Shown: positions 17,436 to 26,291 of the stretch, in pieces | How the letters are laid out: the number at the start of each line of letters is the position of its first letter | Numbering within the stretch: position 1 is the first letter of the stretch | Source: Prosthecobacter fusiformis | GTDB lineage: Bacteria > Verrucomicrobiota > Verrucomicrobiia > Verrucomicrobiales > Verrucomicrobiaceae | Direction: 5' to 3' | Assembly (NCBI RefSeq): GCF_004364345.1 | Contig: NZ_SOCA01000001.1 | Location: 1,116,001 to 1,180,000, forward strand | Length of the DNA: 64,000 bases | The notes under the pieces: generated by a model | Told to the model about the DNA's origin: nothing | Databases searched by the model: none | What the model saw: only the letters and a program-made list of their open reading frames with translations | Position numbers and translations under genes: made by a program

Positions 17436-18758
17436 TCATCCCAGCCCAGGCACCTTCCACCCGTCCCGATACTCCCGCTTCACCAGCTTGTTCGCGCCTT
17501 CGTGGTTGCTGATCTGGCAGGACTCGCGGTCGAATTCCAGCCATTGGCCGGGGAAGCGGTCGGTGATGGTGCCGACAAGCACAGTCTCCGTGAGCGGGCC
17601 GCCATGGCTGAAATCGGCACAGCTCTTGGTGCCGGCGAGGATGGCATCTACCCAGTCGTGATAGTGGTCTTGTCCCTTCAAACCTTTGGGATACTTCTCC
17701 GCAGGGAAGCTTTCCTCCGGCAGCACAAACGGACGCTGGCCATAGGGTTTAAAAATACTGCCTTCCGTGCCCACCCAGAACGTCCCGGAATGGGGAAACT
17801 TCGTCAGCACAGACGGCATCTTCACTTTGGTCATATCCGGGTCCATGCCGCCATCATTCCAGGTGACTCGCACGGTGTCTCCCTCTGTGTATTCGCTGCC
17901 GGGGAAGTCCAGTTCCACGATGCGCTTCTCTCCCCACAGTGGGCCGCTGCTGCCACCGCTGGTGAGGCGGGCACGTGTGGGAGCGGTGAGTTTCAGTGCA
18001 TCAAAAGTCGCATCAAAATGGTGGCAACCCATGTCTCCCATTTCGCCACAGCCGAAGTCAAACCACGCACGCCAGTTCTGCGGATGATAGGTGTCGTTTA
18101 AAAAGGGCACTGGATTCCGCACCCCGCACCACAGATCCCAGTCCAGCCCTTCTGGAATGGCATCGCCCTGCGGACGAAGCTCCGTGTTTTTGGGCCACCA
18201 GCTCAGGGGTTTGTTCTCCCACATAATGACCTCCTTCACCTTGCCAATGGCCCCGCTCTGGATGAGCTGCACCGTCATCCGTGCCTCAATGCTGGAGCGC
18301 CCCTGATTGCCGAGCTGCGTCACCACACCGGCTTTCTTCGCCTCTTCCGTGATCACCCGGCACTCATGCAGCGTGGGTGCCATCGGCTTTTGAAGATAGA
18401 CGTGCTTCTTCGCGCGCAAAGCTGTCACGCAGGGCCCGGCGTGGCTGTGATCTGGCGTGCCAATGGTCACCGCATCAAATTTGTCGCCATACTTCGCCAT
18501 CACCTCGCGCCAGTCTTTATGCTGGCTGGCGTCTGGAAAGTCCTTGGCTGCCTGCGCCAGGTGCTTCGCATCCACATCGCAGATGCTGACGATCTTCACC
18601 TTCTCATGCCGGGCCACGCTGCGCATCGTGTTGCCGCCCATCCGTGCCACACCGATGCTGGCGACCTGGAGCATGGAATTGGGCGAGGCACTGCGTAAAA
18701 TCGCAGGAAACCCAAGGGTGGAGGCAGCGGAGGTCTGGAGAAAGCGGCGACGGTTCAT
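17436..18758 (-). CDS. Secreted Gfo/Idh/MocA family oxidoreductase
   Basis: From ATG 18758 the protein has 440 residues and starts with a twin-arginine-like leader, MNRRRFLQTSAASTLGFPAI. The Rossmann domain follows (VASIGVARMGGNTMRSVARH, then VSICDVDAKHL), with the dinucleotide-site motif LQKPMAPTLHEC near residue 125, where most family members have EKP. The C-terminal domain carries GEMGDMGCHHFDATFDAL. Such proteins oxidise or rearrange sugars with NAD(P) and are strongly expanded in Verrucomicrobia and Planctomycetes. The gene may be paired with the PL10 lyase downstream; the substrate is unknown. Confidence 0.85.
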   Translation of the reverse strand: MNRRRFLQTSAASTLGFPAILRSASPNSMLQVASIGVARMGGNTMRSVARHEKVKIVSICDVDAKHLAQAAKDFPDASQHKDWREVMAKYGDKFDAVTIGTPDHSHAGPCVTALRAKKHVYLQKPMAPTLHECRVITEEAKKAGVVTQLGNQGRSSIEARMTVQLIQSGAIGKVKEVIMWENKPLSWWPKNTELRPQGDAIPEGLDWDLWCGVRNPVPFLNDTYHPQNWRAWFDFGCGEMGDMGCHHFDATFDALKLTAPTRARLTSGGSSGPLWGEKRIVELDFPGSEYTEGDTVRVTWNDGGMDPDMTKVKMPSVLTKFPHSGTFWVGTEGSIFKPYGQRPFVLPEESFPAEKYPKGLKGQDHYHDWVDAILAGTKSCADFSHGGPLTETVLVGTITDRFPGQWLEFDRESCQISNHEGANKLVKREYRDGWKVPGLG

Positions 18759-18873
18759 GGTGGACGGTAACAACGCTGTACCGAGCGCTGGTTTATCACC
18801 TCACAAGATCGGTGCACCTTCAAACAAGGCGCGCAGAGCAGCCCCCGCCCCCTTCGGCTTCCTTGGCGCCAGT

Positions 18874-19023
18874 ATGGAAGTCTTCGCTGTCACCATTTTC
18901 ATGAGCCTCGCCTTCGCGGTGCTCTTTGCCGTCCTTTTCTTCGCCGAGCGCTCCCAGCGGCAGCGCCGTTCCCTGGAGCAAATGTCCCTCCTCCCCCTGG
19001 AGTCTGACCATTCCGACCGCTGA
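18874..19023 (+). CDS. Small membrane protein before the cbb3 oxidase genes (CcoS-like position)
   Basis: This 49-residue frame is MEVFAVTIFMSLAFAVLFAV followed by a basic tail with ERSQRQRRSLEQ. It has a single membrane helix, and its stop lies six bases before the ATG of the fused ccoNO gene. It resembles CcoS in size and in having one helix with a short soluble tail. The sequence itself is not close enough to call it CcoS with confidence. A role in oxidase assembly is inferred from position. Confidence 0.6.
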   Translation: MEVFAVTIFMSLAFAVLFAVLFFAERSQRQRRSLEQMSLLPLESDHSDR

Positions 19024-19029
19024 TCTTTC

Positions 19030-21417
19030 ATGAACACCCTCGCTCAAAAACAGCTCATCACTTTCGATGACAAAGTCGTCCGCCAGTTCATGTGGGCCTC
19101 CATCATCTGGGGCATCGTCGGCATGCTGGTCGGTGTCATCATCGCCTCCCAGCTCAATTTTCATCAGCTCAATGTTACGCAGTGGCTGTCCTTTGGCCGC
19201 CTGCGTCCGCTGCATACCAATGCTGTCATCTTCGCCTTCGTGGGGAATATGATGTTCTCCGGCATTTACTACTCCACCCAGCGCCTGTGCAAGGCCCGCA
19301 TGGCTTCGGACATCCTGTCCAAGATCCACTTCTGGGGATGGCAGGGCATCATTGTCGCCGCCGCCATCACCCTGCCATTAGGGTACACTCGCGGGCAGGA
19401 ATACGCAGAACTCATCTGGCCCATCAACATCGCCGTCGCACTTATCTGGGTCGTCTTCGCGGTGAACTTCTTTTGGACCCTGGCCCGGCGTAACGAGCCC
19501 TCCCTGTATGTCGCCCTCTGGTTCTACATCGCCACCATCATCACAGTGGCGATGCTCTACATCGTCAATCACCTTTCCATCCCCACCAGTTGGACTCATA
19601 GTTATACCCTTTTCTCCGGGGTGCAAAACGCGCTGGTACAGTGGTGGTATGGGCACAACGCCGTCGCCTTTTTCCTCACGACTCCCATCCTGGGCATCAT
19701 GTACTATTTCCTGCCGAAGGCAGTGGAGCGGCCCGTGTATTCCTACCGCCTTTCCATCGTCCACTTCTGGTCGCTCGTTTTTATTTACATCTGGGCCGGC
19801 CCCCACCACCTGCTGAATACCTCCCTGCCAAAGTGGCTGCAAATGCTGGGCATGTTCTTCAGCCTCATGCTCTGGGCCCCGAGCTGGGGTGGCATGCTCA
19901 ACGGTCTGCTCACCCTGCGCGGTGCCTGGGACAAACTCCGGACCGACCCCGTCGTCAAATTTTTCATCGCCGCCGTCACCTTTTACGGCATGTCCACCTT
20001 TGAGGGCCCACTTCTCTCCATCCGCGCTGTCAATGCCCTCTCCCATTACTCAGACTGGACCATCGGCCACGTCCATAGCGGGGCACTAGGCTGGAACGGC
20101 CTCATGGCCGCAGGCATGTTTTATTGGCTCACCCCGCGTCTGTACGGCACCAAGCTACACTCCGTGCCGATGGCCAATTTCCACTTCTGGATCTCCATCG
20201 TGGGCATCCTCCTTTACGTCGCTGCCATGTGGGTCTCCGGCATCATGCAGGGGCTGATGCTAAATTCCACCAACGCCGCTGGCACAGCGCTGACTTATCC
20301 GAATTTCATCGAGACCCTCACCGCCATCCGCCCCATGATGGCCTTCCGCATCATCGGCGGCTCCATGTACCTCGTCGGCATGGGTCTCATGCTCTGGAAT
20401 CTCTGGAAGACAGCCCGCAGCGGCCAGCCCGTCAATGAAACCCGCGAAGTCGCGATCCTTGAGCGCAACAGCGTGGATAACATGGGGGTCAAAGACACTT
20501 TTCTCTCTGACCCGGTCACGTACTTCTTCGGCGGTCTCTTCCTCCTCATGGGCTGGATCTTCCTGCCTAAAGGAGCGGACATCACCGCCCTGGTCTGTGC
20601 GCTTATCTTTGGTGCCATCGCCGTGAGGAAATTCACCACCTCCCATCACACCTGGTCACAGTGGTATGAACGTTTGTTAGAAAACTGGCTTCCCTTCACC
20701 ATCCTCACCTTCATCGCCGTCGCCCTCGGCGGCCTCATCCAGATCATCCCCACCGTCATGGTGAACCGGGCCAAGAACATGGAGGACCGCATCCAGCAGG
20801 TTTACACCCCGCTGGAACTCACCGGCCGCGACATCTACGTCAGTGAAGGCTGCTACAACTGCCACAGTCAGATGATCCGCACCCTCCTGCCGGATGTGCT
20901 GCGCTATGGCGACTACAGCCGCCTGGGTGAAAGCATTTATGACCATCCCTTCCAATGGGGGTCCAAGCGCACCGGGCCAGACCTGGCCCGTGAAGGCAGC
21001 CGCTATCCCCATAGCTGGCATTTCAATCACATGATGGATCCGCGCAGCACCTCCGTGGGCTCCAACATGCCCGCCTATCCGCATCTCTTCACCACCAAGT
21101 TCGACCAGAAAACCCTGCCGAAAAAAATCGCCGCCATGGTCCGCCTCGGCGTCCCCTACCCTGCGATGACTGATCTGGAGATCAAAGAAAACGCCATCAA
21201 GCAAGGCATCGAAATTGTCGAAAAACTCAAGGAAGACAAACTCACAGCCGCACCGGATACCCAGATCGTCGCCCTCATCGCCTATCTGCAAAAGCTCGGC
21301 AAATACGACACCCTGGAGGTGGAGGACAAACTCCAAAAATATCCCACCGCCCCCGGCCTCATCCCCGGCCCGGTCAATCCTGACCAGAACCGCCCAGCCG
21401 CCAGCAGCCAAGAATAG
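19030..21417 (+). CDS. ccoNO: cbb3-type cytochrome c oxidase, fused subunits I and II
   Basis: The 795-residue protein joins CcoN (about residues 1-490) and CcoO (about 555-780). The CcoN half has the many helices and His ligands of a heme-copper oxidase, for example LHTNAVIFAFVGNMMFSGIYYS, WWYGHNAVAFFLTTP and HYSDWTIGHVHSGALGWNG. The CcoO half has one heme c site, C608-x-x-C611-H612 in EGCYNCHSQMIRTLLPDV, and a Met-rich HMMDPRSTSVGSNMPAY. It reduces O2 with electrons from cytochrome c in the inner membrane, with high oxygen affinity. The fusion is known in Bacteroidota and related groups. Two short subunit genes follow closely. Confidence 0.93.
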   Translation: MNTLAQKQLITFDDKVVRQFMWASIIWGIVGMLVGVIIASQLNFHQLNVTQWLSFGRLRPLHTNAVIFAFVGNMMFSGIYYSTQRLCKARMASDILSKIHFWGWQGIIVAAAITLPLGYTRGQEYAELIWPINIAVALIWVVFAVNFFWTLARRNEPSLYVALWFYIATIITVAMLYIVNHLSIPTSWTHSYTLFSGVQNALVQWWYGHNAVAFFLTTPILGIMYYFLPKAVERPVYSYRLSIVHFWSLVFIYIWAGPHHLLNTSLPKWLQMLGMFFSLMLWAPSWGGMLNGLLTLRGAWDKLRTDPVVKFFIAAVTFYGMSTFEGPLLSIRAVNALSHYSDWTIGHVHSGALGWNGLMAAGMFYWLTPRLYGTKLHSVPMANFHFWISIVGILLYVAAMWVSGIMQGLMLNSTNAAGTALTYPNFIETLTAIRPMMAFRIIGGSMYLVGMGLMLWNLWKTARSGQPVNETREVAILERNSVDNMGVKDTFLSDPVTYFFGGLFLLMGWIFLPKGADITALVCALIFGAIAVRKFTTSHHTWSQWYERLLENWLPFTILTFIAVALGGLIQIIPTVMVNRAKNMEDRIQQVYTPLELTGRDIYVSEGCYNCHSQMIRTLLPDVLRYGDYSRLGESIYDHPFQWGSKRTGPDLAREGSRYPHSWHFNHMMDPRSTSVGSNMPAYPHLFTTKFDQKTLPKKIAAMVRLGVPYPAMTDLEIKENAIKQGIEIVEKLKEDKLTAAPDTQIVALIAYLQKLGKYDTLEVEDKLQKYPTAPGLIPGPVNPDQNRPAASSQE

Positions 21418-21427
21418 CCTCACCTCC

Positions 21428-21583
21428 ATGTACAAATACGTCATCTACGAAACCTGGCTGGATTGGGTGCCCTACGTCGCCTTCGGCGTCACCGCCCTCG
21501 TCTTCATCACCTTTTCCATCCACGCCCTCATCATGCGCAAAGACCGCGCGGACCACCTCTCCCACCTGCCCCTGGATAACTGA
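21428..21583 (+). CDS. ccoQ: cbb3 oxidase small subunit, CcoQ-like
   Basis: The 51-residue protein starts at ATG 21428, ten bases after ccoNO. It has one membrane helix (WVPYVAFGVTALVFITFSIHALIM) and a charged C-terminal tail. Size, topology and position between ccoNO and ccoP identify it as the CcoQ-like subunit, which stabilises the complex. Sequence alone would not be decisive. Confidence 0.75.
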   Translation: MYKYVIYETWLDWVPYVAFGVTALVFITFSIHALIMRKDRADHLSHLPLDN

Positions 21584-21597
21584 GCTTCTTTCCCTCC

Positions 21598-22194
21598 ATG
21601 CCTCCCGATTCCCCTAACTCCGGCCCCACCCTGCGCCCACATGAATACGACGGCATCCAGGAATACGATCAAAAGCTGCCTAACTGGTGGTTGTTTAGCT
21701 GGTATATCACCATGGTGTTCTTCGTCATCGCCTGGGTGGCCTATTATCAGTTCGGCGTCGGCATGTCCGACGAAAAAAACATTGAGACCGCCATGGCCAA
21801 AATCGCCGACTTCCAAAAACGGGAGTTGGAGATGATCGATGACGACAAGCTCTGGGCCATGTCCAAGGATGAAAAGATCGTCACTGCCGGAGCCGCCACC
21901 TACAGCACCACCTGCATCGCCTGCCACGCAGCCGATCTCAGCGCCCACATCGCCGGGGCCAAACTGCCCGGACTTCCCCTCAACGACCAGGAATGGAAAC
22001 ACGGCGGACAGCCCACCCAGATCCTCACCATCGTCCGTAAAGGTGCCCCCGACCTCACCAAAGGCATGCCCCCCTGGGAACCCCAGCTCGGCCTCCAGCG
22101 CGTCGTCGAAGTCGTCGCCTACATCCTCAGCAAACACGAAAAAGGCGAACCCGCCACCCTCGCTGCCGATTCGCCTTTGGGGGCCCCGAAGTAA
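21598..22194 (+). CDS. ccoP: cbb3 oxidase subunit III, single-heme CcoP
   Basis: A 198-residue protein with an N-terminal domain typical of CcoP (HEYDGIQEYDQKLPNWWLFSWYITMVFFVIAWVAYYQF), whose helix anchors it in the inner membrane. One heme c site follows, C106-x-x-C109-H110 (CIACH), with a likely Met ligand in KGMPPWEP. Typical CcoP has two c hemes and is about 300 residues long, so this is a shortened mono-heme form. It passes electrons to CcoNO. The gene is 14 bases after ccoQ. Confidence 0.9.
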   Translation: MPPDSPNSGPTLRPHEYDGIQEYDQKLPNWWLFSWYITMVFFVIAWVAYYQFGVGMSDEKNIETAMAKIADFQKRELEMIDDDKLWAMSKDEKIVTAGAATYSTTCIACHAADLSAHIAGAKLPGLPLNDQEWKHGGQPTQILTIVRKGAPDLTKGMPPWEPQLGLQRVVEVVAYILSKHEKGEPATLAADSPLGAPK

Positions 22195-22238
22195 GCCTGG
22201 GCTTCACAGCTACAATTCTCCCAAATTCCTCACAGGTC

Positions 22239-22310
22239 TCAGATTTTTCGGTACGTCTGGCAGAAGTATATAGCTTCCTCAAGCGCCTCGGCCTCAAACC
22301 TAACGGTCAT
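22239..22310 (-). pseudogene. Truncated ParE/RelE-type toxin remnant
   Basis: An ATG at 22310 overlaps the stop of the antitoxin-like gene (ATGA arrangement). It opens a 23-codon frame, MTVRFEAEALEEAIYFCQTY plus three residues, that ends at TGA 22239-22241. The start resembles the first strand and helix of ParE/RelE toxins (MxVRFxxxAxxE). The sequence beyond shows no continuation of the family in any frame. It is most likely a decayed toxin gene. Confidence 0.5.
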
Positions 22311-22540
22311 CGGCCGCTCTTCAATGAAGCGAGTACACTCGCATGAGATTCAGGGGCGGGGATCAGCTTGGAAGCACCCGTTCGAACATTTTCCATTCGC
22401 CCGGCAACAACCTCTAGTTGCTGTTTCAAGAAATCTTCAGATGGCGTACTTCGCTCCAAGATGGCTTCCACTAGCTCAGTTCGCGCTTCACTGGGCAGCA
22501 GCAACACTTCTTCAAAAAGGTGGCAAACGGCAGCGTTCAT
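22307..22540 (-). CDS. Putative addiction-module antitoxin
   Basis: The 77-residue protein has the pattern FEEVLLLPSEARTELVEAILE typical of the short addiction-module component family (TIGR02574-like), acidic partners of RelE/ParE toxins. It sits alone on the minus strand between ccoP and ccsA. Its stop overlaps the start of a truncated toxin remnant, so it appears to be an antitoxin that has outlived its toxin. About 200 bases on each side hold nothing else recognisable. Confidence 0.65.
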   Translation of the reverse strand: MNAAVCHLFEEVLLLPSEARTELVEAILERSTPSEDFLKQQLEVVAGRMENVRTGASKLIPAPESHASVLASLKSGR

Positions 22541-22753
22541 ACAGTGCTAACTGTGTAAGTTCTGAAGGCCATTCAGCAAAGCAAAAGCTGCGGTAAGCAT
22601 GGATAAACGAAATGTCAGGAGCGTTCCAGTTCCAGTCCCCCCGCTCCCAACCTTCACAAAATCTAAATTCTTTGCCTGATTTAGGTCACTTGTAAGCGTA
22701 TTTAGCTTCTCAGTTGCAGTGGTGCCCGGCCACCGCGAAACTGTTCCCCCACC

Positions 22754-23530
22754 ATGACCACCGACCGGCTCGCACTCGCCCTGTCCACCTTCGCCTTTCT
22801 GGCGGCGGTGGTGCCTGCCCTGGCCTGTCTGAAGTCAGGGGACTGGCGGCGAGGCCCGACCCAGGTCATCGCCATGACGGTCGGTTTTCTGCTCCAGACC
22901 GCCGCCATCTACCTGCGTGGGCAGGTCGTCGGCCAGTGCCCGATGAAGAGTGTCTCGGATATCCTCGTCTTTATCGCCTGGAGCATCGTGCTGCTCTACT
23001 TCCTCGTCGGCACCACCTACCGCGTTTCCCTCCTGGGCATGTTCACCGCACCGCTGGTGGTGGCCATGCATGCCCTCGCCTTTCTCCTGCCCGGTGCGTT
23101 TCCTGATTATCCTGCCAAGGCCAAAATTGATGCCTGGGTGGAGTTGCATGCCGCCCTGGCCCTCATCGCCTACGCCGCCTTCGCCCTGGCCTGCATCACT
23201 GGCGTCATGTACCTGCTGCAGGAGCGTTTCCTGAAAAAGCACCTCATCGGCGGCCTATTTTATCAGCTCCCGCCCATTCAAGGCCTGGCCAAAGCCATCC
23301 AGCGCCAGCTCCTGCTGGGCCTCATCCTCCTGAGCGCCAGCCTGGCCATCACCTTTAAACTGGACACCCCCATTACCAACCCCAAGCTCATCTTCGCCTG
23401 GGGTGTCTGGGGCCTTTATGCCGTCATGGGGTTCATCACCTGGCGGCACACCCTCTCCCCACGCCAGACTGCCTGGCTGGCCGCCGTGGGATTTGTCATC
23501 CCCTTCATTTCCCTGTGGCTGGTGACCTGA
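22754..23530 (+). CDS. CcsA/HemX-like cytochrome c assembly membrane protein
   Basis: The 258-residue protein has about eight membrane helices and matches the CcsA/CcmC/HemX family. It includes the tryptophan-rich segment FAWGVWGLYAVMGFITWRH that binds or presents heme, and AALALIAYAAFALACITGVMYLLQ. HemX-type members lie directly before hemA, as here: the stop at 23530 is two bases before the hemA ATG. A role in heme handling for c-type cytochromes fits the cbb3 oxidase genes just upstream. Confidence 0.85.
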   Translation: MTTDRLALALSTFAFLAAVVPALACLKSGDWRRGPTQVIAMTVGFLLQTAAIYLRGQVVGQCPMKSVSDILVFIAWSIVLLYFLVGTTYRVSLLGMFTAPLVVAMHALAFLLPGAFPDYPAKAKIDAWVELHAALALIAYAAFALACITGVMYLLQERFLKKHLIGGLFYQLPPIQGLAKAIQRQLLLGLILLSASLAITFKLDTPITNPKLIFAWGVWGLYAVMGFITWRHTLSPRQTAWLAAVGFVIPFISLWLVT

Positions 23531-23532
23531 CA

Positions 23533-24612
23533 ATGACCTTCCCAACCACCACAAGTGAACATCTGGTCTGCCTGGGCCTGAATTATCGCACCACCCCCGT
23601 GGAGGTACGGGAGCGCGTCGCATTCCCGGAATCCAAAGTCCCGGATGCCGTCCAGGAAATCCGCCAGCTTCCTGGTTTCGAAGAAAGCGTCATCCTCAGC
23701 ACCTGCAACCGGGTGGAGCTCTACGCCACCCATTCCCTGACGGACCCCCTCCAGGCCCACCAGACCCTGGTGGAATACCTCGTACGCCGCTTTGAGCTGC
23801 CCCCGGAGCAGGCCGAAGCCCTCGTCACATACCGGCTGCGCTCTGATGAAGCCGCCCGCCACCTTTTCCGCGTCGTCAGCGGCCTGGATAGCATGGTTCT
23901 CGGCGAGACCGAAATCTTCGGACAGGTCAAACAAGCGTATAAGGTTGCCCTGGAAACCGGCAGCACTGGCCGCTCACTCAACAAGCTTTTCCAACAGGCC
24001 TTCACGGTCGGAAAAAAAGTACGCCACGACACCACCATCCAGCGCGGCTCCACCAGCGTCGGCTCTGTCGCCGTAGATCTGGCGGAAAAAGTGCACGACC
24101 TCAAACAGTGCCGCGTCATGCTCGTCGGCGCTGGTGAAATGAGCCGCACCTGCGCCCAGAGCCTCCTCTCCCGCGGAGCCCAGAGCATCATCGTATCGAA
24201 CCGCAGCTATGACCGCGCCGTCGAGCTGGCCACCGAGATGAAGGGCACCGCCATGAAATTCGATGAATGGGAACACGCCCTCCACGAGGTGGACGTCATC
24301 ATCTCCAGCACCAGCGCACCGCATTTCGTCATCAAGCCGGAGCTCATCGACCAAGTCATGCGCAAGCGCCGCTGGGATCCCCTGCTCATCATTGACATCG
24401 CCGTCCCCCGCGACGTGGACCCCGCCGTCAACGAGATCGAAGGCGTTTATCTCTACGACATTGACGCCCTCCAGGCCATCGCCGACGACGGTCGCCGCGA
24501 GCGTGAGCGCCAGCTCAGCGCCTGTGAGCGCATCATTGAAGACCACCTGGAAAAATACGGCTTCACCCATCACGCCGTCCCGCTGGCAGCCAGCAGCCAG
24601 GTGGTCATTTAA
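23533..24612 (+). CDS. hemA: Glutamyl-tRNA reductase
   Basis: The chosen ATG 23533 gives 359 residues starting MTFPTTTSEHLVCLGLNYRT. The catalytic domain has the active-site Cys58 in STCNRVELYAT. The NADPH-binding domain shows VMLVGAGEMSRTCAQSLLSRGA, and the Arg-rich C-terminal dimerisation region follows. It makes glutamate-1-semialdehyde from glutamyl-tRNA, the first step of heme synthesis by the C5 route. An earlier in-frame ATG at 23515 would overlap ccsA and is less likely. Confidence 0.95.
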   Translation: MTFPTTTSEHLVCLGLNYRTTPVEVRERVAFPESKVPDAVQEIRQLPGFEESVILSTCNRVELYATHSLTDPLQAHQTLVEYLVRRFELPPEQAEALVTYRLRSDEAARHLFRVVSGLDSMVLGETEIFGQVKQAYKVALETGSTGRSLNKLFQQAFTVGKKVRHDTTIQRGSTSVGSVAVDLAEKVHDLKQCRVMLVGAGEMSRTCAQSLLSRGAQSIIVSNRSYDRAVELATEMKGTAMKFDEWEHALHEVDVIISSTSAPHFVIKPELIDQVMRKRRWDPLLIIDIAVPRDVDPAVNEIEGVYLYDIDALQAIADDGRRERERQLSACERIIEDHLEKYGFTHHAVPLAASSQVVI

Positions 24613-24643
24613 ACATTTGCCTCCCTCATTTGGGCTCATTCGT

Positions 24644-24758
24644 GTTTTACCGCAAAGGGGCGGAGGAGCAAAGAAGCGGCGGACGGATCTCATCTGATCC
24701 CGTTCATCCCTGATTTATTTCATACCTCTGCCACCTCCGCCTCTCTGCCCCACTGCGG
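24644..24758. repeat. Imperfect inverted repeat with TTTACCGCA arms
   Basis: The arm at 24644-24673 begins GTTTTACCGCAAAGGGGCGG. Its partner at 24726-24758 ends CTCTGCCCCACTGCGG, an imperfect reverse complement. A related single arm occurs at 49241-49279, downstream of the histidine kinase gene. The element fills the gap between the hemA stop and the lipid kinase stop and could act as a bidirectional terminator; it lacks the usual U tract. Confidence 0.4.
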
Positions 24759-25673
24759 CTAATCCAAACTACCCACAACCCCTCCCCCCGCCACCTGCAT
24801 CTTAAACGGTGCCGCCTTAAACACAACGGGCGTGCCGAACCCGGCCAGCTCTCCATCTACCTCCACAGGTGCCAGCGGATCTGCCGTGACGGTAAACTCC
24901 CGCAACTGCACGTAATCCAGGTCCTCCGCCGGTTCATATCCGCCCTCCAGGATTCCACGCAGCATCTGCGCAAACTCCCAGCCGCCCAGCCCGCGAAAGA
25001 TCAGCACATCCAGCAGCCCATCCTGATTGTTCGCCTTCGGGAAAACCTGCACCGGCCCTCCGTAGTGCTTGCCGCCTCCCACTAGCACGACAGAGCCATG
25101 CATGGCCGGGCGTCCCTCCACCGTCACGGTCAGCACGGGCGGTTTCCGGGTCAGCACCTGCATGGCGGACATCACATAACTCAGCGGTCCAAAGCGTTTT
25201 TTGCTCTCCCATGAAGTCTCCTGGATGATCTCCGCATCGAAGCCCACGCCGGCCAATTGTACAAAGTACTGCTCATTGGCCATCCACAAATCAAGCTCTC
25301 GCAGGCGTCCGCTGGAAATTTGCGCCCAGCATGCGGCGATGTCTGGACTGGGCAGCCCAAGCTCGAGTGAAAAGACATTCATCGTCCCTACGGGCAGCAC
25401 GCCCAACGCGGTATGCGGCTCCCCTGGGGCACGCCCGGCATTCACCCGGCAGATGCCTTGGAGAATCTCATTCATCGTACCATCCCCGCCAGCAGCCACG
25501 ATCAGCGGATGCCCTTCACGCGCCAGCTTTTCGGCAATCTCCGTGGCCTGTCCTGGATACTCGGTCAGGACCAGCTCTGGCTCGGGTGATAATGCACGCA
25601 GGGCCTTCTCACGTGCCGCCGCCTGCGTACTGCGGGCAGCGGGATTTAGAATAACGGGGATTCTCGCAGGCAT
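24759..25673 (-). CDS. Diacylglycerol kinase-family lipid kinase (YegS/BmrU-like)
   Basis: The 304-residue protein starts ARIPVILNPAARSTQ and has the catalytic-domain motif LIVAAGGDGTMNEILQGI with the conserved GGDGT, followed by LGVLPVGTMNVFSLELGLP. These are typical of the DAGK_cat fold that phosphorylates lipids or sphingoid bases with ATP. The second domain contains NNQDGLLDVLIFRGLGGWEFAQ. It is probably cytoplasmic and membrane-associated. It is the last gene of a minus-strand run after nuoD-nuoE. Confidence 0.85.
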   Translation of the reverse strand: MPARIPVILNPAARSTQAAAREKALRALSPEPELVLTEYPGQATEIAEKLAREGHPLIVAAGGDGTMNEILQGICRVNAGRAPGEPHTALGVLPVGTMNVFSLELGLPSPDIAACWAQISSGRLRELDLWMANEQYFVQLAGVGFDAEIIQETSWESKKRFGPLSYVMSAMQVLTRKPPVLTVTVEGRPAMHGSVVLVGGGKHYGGPVQVFPKANNQDGLLDVLIFRGLGGWEFAQMLRGILEGGYEPAEDLDYVQLREFTVTADPLAPVEVDGELAGFGTPVVFKAAPFKMQVAGGGVVGSLD

Positions 25674-25742
25674 GGGGGCTGTGCTTATCCCCCAAAACGG
25701 CCTGGATCACAAGCAACAGTTGCCAACGTAAAGTCGGCCTCT

Positions 25743-26243
25743 TCAGGCATACTTTGCCAGCAGCTCGCCCGCCTTGGAAGGCTCCACTTTCTCAAAGAAA
25801 TCATCCTCCACCATGCACACGGGGCCGAAGCCGCAGCTAGCCAAGCATTCAGCAAATTCGATGCTGTATTTGCCATCTTCACTCACGGCGATGGGGTGAT
25901 GATGGTCGCAATGGCTGCGGTCAATCTTCGCCTCTTTGCAGAGAGAATCCATCAGCTCATAGCTGCCTGTCATCGCACAGGAAAGCGTGCGGCAGACACG
26001 GATGTGATACTTCCCGGGAGCGCTCTGGCGGAAGCCTGGATAAAAGGTCACCACCTCCAGCACCTGGATCGGCTCTAGGCCCAGCTTGGCCGCCACCCAG
26101 GTGACGATGTCATCGCTGATGTAGCGGTAATGCTCCTGCATCAGATGCAGCAGGGGCAGAACGGCGCTGCGTTTGGACACCGGGTAATGCGTGATTACCT
26201 CGTCCATCTTGCTCTCCAACTCTGCGGGGACTGCGAATGCCAT
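25743..26243 (-). CDS. nuoE: NADH-quinone oxidoreductase subunit E
   Basis: The 166-residue protein has the thioredoxin-like 2Fe-2S fold of NuoE. Ligands are two Cys spaced C-x4-C in VCRTLSCAMTG and two spaced C-x3-C in ECLASCGFGPVC. The N-terminal helical part (RSAVLPLLHLMQEHYRYIS) is also typical. It is part of the NADH-oxidising arm of complex I and lies 48 bases after nuoD. NuoF and NuoG do not follow, so the complex is encoded in more than one place. Confidence 0.92.
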   Translation of the reverse strand: MAFAVPAELESKMDEVITHYPVSKRSAVLPLLHLMQEHYRYISDDIVTWVAAKLGLEPIQVLEVVTFYPGFRQSAPGKYHIRVCRTLSCAMTGSYELMDSLCKEAKIDRSHCDHHHPIAVSEDGKYSIEFAECLASCGFGPVCMVEDDFFEKVEPSKAGELLAKYA

Positions 26244-26291
26244 CTTGAAATTCAGGGGATAAAGGGTTGCTTCGTTCAGCGTCGGAGGATC

